NCBI RefSeq assembly: GCF_964204645.1
Contig: NC_134025.1
Coordinates: forward strand, 2,609,001-2,673,000
Length of the DNA stretch: 64,000 bases
Source of the DNA: Tubulanus polymorphus
Lineage: Eukaryota > Nemertea > Palaeonemertea > Tubulaniformes > Tubulanidae
Direction of reading: 5' to 3'
Shown here: positions 60,137 through 64,000 of the stretch, piece by piece
Position numbering within the stretch: the first letter of the stretch is position 1
How the letters are laid out: every line of letters begins with the position of its first letter
Notes under the pieces: generated by a model
What the model was told of the DNA's origin: nothing
Seen by the model: only the letters and a program-made list of their open reading frames with translations
Database searches by the model: none
Position numbers and translations under genes: made by a program

Positions 60137-62224
60137 GCAGATAGCTTCATCACAGTTAGATAATGAATTACAGTTCAATTCATTCAATATGGAACATCAA
60201 AGGCAGCAGGCAGCGATGCATTTAAAACGACTGCAAGATTCTGAAAATGCGAAAGCAAATTGGAACCTGACGAAACCGGCATTTAAGAGTAATAAACGCG
60301 AGAATGTAACAACCAGGAATCGCCAGTCCTCGGAGAGAGCTGAAAAGGATAGTTTTTGGGTGAATTGGCACGCACGAGAGGAAGAAAAAGAGAAAGCCAT
60401 CTTAGAAGAGGCTGAAAGAATCAGAGCTCGTAGTATCGATACAACGAAATCTAGTGAACAGCAAAATGAGCCGCAATTTCCCAAAGGCCACACCGAAGCT
60501 ATGCCTGGTAATATGAGTGCAGGATATCAACAGAAACAAAATCAGAGAAATACTGTTTATGAGAACAAATCTTCAGGAAGAGACAATCGGGAACTTCAAG
60601 ATACAAGAACCGTAATCAGAAAATCAAAAGAAAACCTTCTAGAAGAAAAGAAACCGTCGTCGTCGAATAGAAATAAAACCGATATCGATCGAAGACGCTC
60701 GTCGAAAGATCAACAACAAGAGCCGAGGCGTAAATCCGGATCACCGAGACACGCAGCGGAAAATACCGATAGATATCACAGAAATAACAGCGGGAAAGAT
60801 CATCATCAAAGAAAACCAGACGAAGCACGAACGAAAGATTCGAGATATCACCGCAAAGGCAGAAGTCGATCTCGTTCTCCGAGACGTCGCCCTCTGAAAC
60901 GAAGAAGCAAATCTCCCACTTCACATCGACCACTGCACAGATATAGATCTCGCTCTCCAACGTCTAAAAAGAGAAGCAGACACGATGACGATAAGGATCG
61001 CGTTGGTTTGTCGAGTGAACCGCACGTTTTTGACGCTTCGGTCGTTTCGGTTGTATACGGTGGTGTTATGAATGCATTGGTAAGTGTGATGTAGAATCAA
61101 CTGCTCATGGAATTCACTCATAGATGGCAAACTTACACAAAGGATGACTACCGTATGTCGCCTTAGACGTCGCGAGACTAGCTGCGAGAGCTTCGATGCG
61201 ATTCCTATCTTTTACCGCGATGAAAATAATCTGAAATTCACGTGAAAACATCTGACAACTTCTTCAAAATACACATCATTCAAATGACATCCACATGAAA
61301 TACGTTCAGTTCTTTGTCAAATAAGCAGCTTTTCAACTCTTCCACAAACCATATACATGTATTTGATCTCAGTTAAAATATCAATGAAAATTTAATACTA
61401 TAAAACTAGATTTCAAGCTATGTTAACTAGTTACAACGATCTACTAAATGAATACAGTATTATCTATTCATTTTGGACTAATGTGGTTCATGAGAAATTC
61501 AAATTAAACATCAAATTTCACACAACATTTATGTGCAAGTGGATACTATCGGATTAGATCAAAAAGCTGGATTTAACTGATTCGACTTCGACTACATCTA
61601 TGAACGTTCAAATAAGTTATTGTGTAGAAACTTTGTTCTTATCATTGTGTACTTTTATATTCTAAGGCTCCTAATAGTGTGAAAGAACCCGGAGATCTTC
61701 ATCTAGCTACACGAATGATTGCCGAATTAACTCGCGGAGCTATGGTAATTTCATATTTCTTTATTATATTACATGGCTATTATATTTCATTCGATGTGAA
61801 GTAGATTGACATGATCCTTCATGATACCTCTTCATTTGAATCATGTGTAATGTGTTACATGCGGGTTAAACACGACACCAAATCAATTACTTTTCACTTG
61901 CTTCACCCCGACTCATGCCAGCTTTTTTTTACTTTGCAGCTCGCTCTTCAAGGTCAGTTCACCGAAGCTGATAAGTTAGTTCTTCAACAAACTGCAGCTG
62001 AACTCTCTTTACAGTTCAGCGCACACGCACTTATGCCTGCGTTTCAACTAGCAGGACACATGTCGATCGACAGCGTCAAATATTTGATGAATATGCGGCC
62101 TAATGAGCGTGATGGAATGTTAAAATATCTCTCATCTAGTCAAGGACTGTTGAGACACATTATTAAGGAACCGTCGGCATTGTGCGACTTTGCCGAACGA
62201 AAAAAATATTTGCAAACAGATTAG
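54904..62224 (+). CDS. U1-type zinc finger, polyQ and RS-rich nuclear protein (unnamed)
   Basis: Twelve-part model, eleven coding exons: 54904-55431, 55812-55838, 56726-56821, 57095-57122, 58858-58978, 59066-59141, 59224-59277, 59382-59616, 59755-61079, 61667-61744, 61940-62224; 950 aa. The start is the first ATG after an acceptor at 54899-54900, so a non-coding exon lies upstream. A Q9 tract (about 26-34) is followed by a single U1/matrin-type zinc finger C184-X2-C187-X12-H200-X5-H206, split by an intron after K185. Next come a basic/acidic segment (QKKKDKQLKLLKLMQGLIAM, ESSGEEDNDD), a Q14 tract, and an Arg/Ser block (GRSRSRSPRRRPLKRRSKSP). The end is a hydrophobic helical region (APNSVKEPGDLHLATRMIAE ... 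AFQLAGHMSIDSVKYLMNM). RS plus U1-finger suggests pre-mRNA processing; this is inference. I do not recognise an orthologue. Poly(A) signal at 62562-62567. Confidence 0.82.
54976..55002 (+). repeat. CAG repeat encoding Q9
   Basis: Nine consecutive CAG codons in the first coding exon of the zinc-finger gene. Confidence 0.85.
57355..57383. repeat. Intronic CAG repeat
   Basis: GCAGCAGCCGCAGCAGCAGCAGCAG in an intron of the zinc-finger gene, same sense as the coding CAG tracts but not exonic in the model. A fourth triplet tract besides 23.6, 55.0 and 60.1 kb. Confidence 0.7.
58441..58555. repeat. 23-bp minisatellite, five copies
   Basis: Five perfect head-to-tail copies of ggtcaacttcagagatgaa-atta, with partial copies at both edges (tcaggtcaac before, gatcaact after). 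Intronic in the zinc-finger gene. Perfect identity suggests recent expansion and likely length polymorphism. Confidence 0.92.
60099..60140 (+). repeat. CAG/CAA repeat encoding Q14
   Basis: Fourteen glutamine codons, mostly CAG with three CAA interruptions, in the large exon of the zinc-finger gene. Confidence 0.8.
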
Positions 62225-62567
62225 TTTGAATATCGATGATGCATGTACATGTATGTTTATATATATGAACCCTGCTTCAATTTAGATAATTTTGTCAGCA
62301 AAGTTATGTACGTAATTATCAATGAAAGATCGTACTACTATTTACGAAAGTCTCTCGTATTATTACTACTTAATAATTCATTAATTTTTCACTAAACCGA
62401 TAACTTTCAGTACTTTTGATACAGTACTTAGGTTCAACGACCTCTTCCAATCCCAACGAAAAGTGAGATTACCGTAAAAAAAAGTGCAAGATATCTTTAT
62501 TAAGTTCAAACTCACGATAATGTTGTAAATAATGAAATCAAACTCTTGTTAATTGTGTAAGAATAAA

Positions 62568-64000
62568 CGTTTTATCATGTGATCCAATGATTTGTGGCTT
62601 GATTTAATGCTTTACCGAGGACATGCGACGACATTGGACAAATCAACAATTCTATCGGTTGATAAAACCCACAAGGAAGTAATTAATGAACTCGATCAGT
62701 ATTCTATAATTATAATCATTTATTACATTACGTTTCAACAGCTATGTATTTCTACGTATATGCACTAGCGTTAATTCCAGCATCATCTGATTATAGCATC
62801 TAGGTTTATCAACGCAGATCAATTACCAATAGAATGTTCTTGACCATATCCGTATTAAAATTTTCCATTTAACATGTTTTTCATACATGTTTTATAATCA
62901 TTTATCATAGATATGCTTCAAATGGAGGAGACAGCAGAATATAGATGCAATCAACGACAATGTTGATCTCAATTATAAGAATCTAGTGAAATTTTATTAA
63001 TATTTTCATATAACGAATCTTCTAAAATAGCATTTTACAAACGCTATGATCACATGTAAGAAGATTGTTTGGTACGATGTGAGAATCTCAATAAATCACT
63101 ACAGTAGGCAGCACATATCGATTTAACTAAGCATGTGGAAGTGTAAGGAATAATTTTGCTAATAACCGTAATGAAATTTCCGGACATTAGAAAAGTTACT
63201 TTTTTATATACATCAGAATAAAACATCATTTACAGTGAATATGAAATAGCCTAGTTTTCAATAATTAGTCTGCGTTTAATCTTCATTGCCATGTCTCCCC
63301 ATTTCCCAGACATTTTTCCTGATGGTTTGAAAAAAGTTCAATAGAAATTCATTTATGAAAAACAGTTTTACTGACAGATTTTAATGTCATGGGTCCATGA
63401 ATACAAGCATTGTTTATTACAATATAGATTTTACCATACAAACATCATCATCAGTGTGATTCCATTAATTCATATTATAATATACCGAAAGATTTCGCCA
63501 TCTGAAATGCCCTCAGCATTTCAAAATACAGAGAAACAAAAGTACATGTACATCTACGTTAACAACATTATCGATAAACTGGCCTATGTAAGATAATACG
63601 AATGTTGTATTCATAACACGTAATATTATGAGTGGTATGGCATATATCTCAGATCATACACAACAAATGACTATTCTAGTGGATACTAACACTAGAATTA
63701 GTTACAATTAGCTATCAAAGCATTTAGAGTACAATCACCGATTCAACACAAAACTTACTGACTTTTTTAAGAGAGCAGTTTTAACCATACCTCCTTTTTT
63801 ATTTTACATGGGATATACAAAGAGTAATAACAGCATGAAAGTGCACAGCTGAAACCCCTCAACCCCAGACATTGTCAGCAGATGTCATTCCTCTTCAGCC
63901 CTTATTTCATTACATAGAGCATACCGTGTATATATATATAGGTTAAAAGGTTTAATTCAGTATGTACACTGTGCGTTAGATACAATGATCTACCATTCAT
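62568..64000. other. Right edge, nothing recognised
   Basis: AT-rich DNA after the zinc-finger gene's poly(A) signal. No family-like frame or splice-bounded exon on either strand. A short TA microsatellite lies near 63930. It may be intergenic, or the 3' region of a minus-strand gene beyond the window. Confidence 0.4.

Noticed and set aside
60099-60140. Cysteine-rich minus-strand frame opposite the CAG tract
   Set aside because: It is the antisense shadow of the polyQ codons, not a separate protein.

Overview
This window is an AT-rich, intron-rich, low-repeat piece of animal nuclear genome. All genes are spliced, with short exons (several under 30 nt), introns of about 0.1-4 kb, GT-AG borders and AATAAA polyadenylation signals. 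The proteins are bilaterian housekeeping families that resemble vertebrate orthologues closely. A tRNA-derived SINE, small foldback elements and a secreted von Willebrand A protein fit a marine invertebrate, most likely a lophotrochozoan such as a mollusc or annelid. That assignment is inference only; no species marker was seen. Exon models were built by hand from reading-frame continuity, splice sites and family similarity. Every listed coding model keeps an open frame from start to stop.

Layout: CNOT2 (-, 2730-7924) is head-to-head with TCEANC2 (+, 9214-10344). TCEANC2 converges on an ezrin/radixin/moesin gene (-, 13606-23652) that has two candidate alternative first exons. An apparently non-coding stretch follows. 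Next is the kinesin-14 gene KIF25 (-, 27272-31775), head-to-head with BRF1 (+, 32462-40730). A 3.4 kb intron of BRF1 contains a complete BTB-PHR gene on the opposite strand (BTBD6-like, 34648-36611). Then come KCTD3/SHKBP1 (+, 41715-47039), a TATA-promoter secreted double-vWA protein (+, 49180-52150), and a 950-residue U1-type zinc-finger/polyQ/RS protein that I cannot name (+, 54904-62224).

The genes do not form a pathway. Several act in nuclear gene expression (CNOT2 mRNA decay, TCEANC2 elongation-factor-like, BRF1 Pol III initiation, the RS zinc-finger protein). The others act at the membrane or cytoskeleton (ERM, KIF25), in ubiquitin adaptor or scaffold roles (BTBD6, KCTD3), or outside the cell (vWA protein).

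The most interesting features are the BRF1/BTBD6 nested pair, which I recall is also nested in human; the two ERM N-termini; a perfect 80-bp palindrome with an 8-bp target duplication; a piggyBac-type MITE with TTAA flanks and repeated internal palindromes; and the unnamed zinc-finger protein with an unfamiliar helical C-terminal region. I saw no CRISPR array, operon, virus or other new defence-type system.
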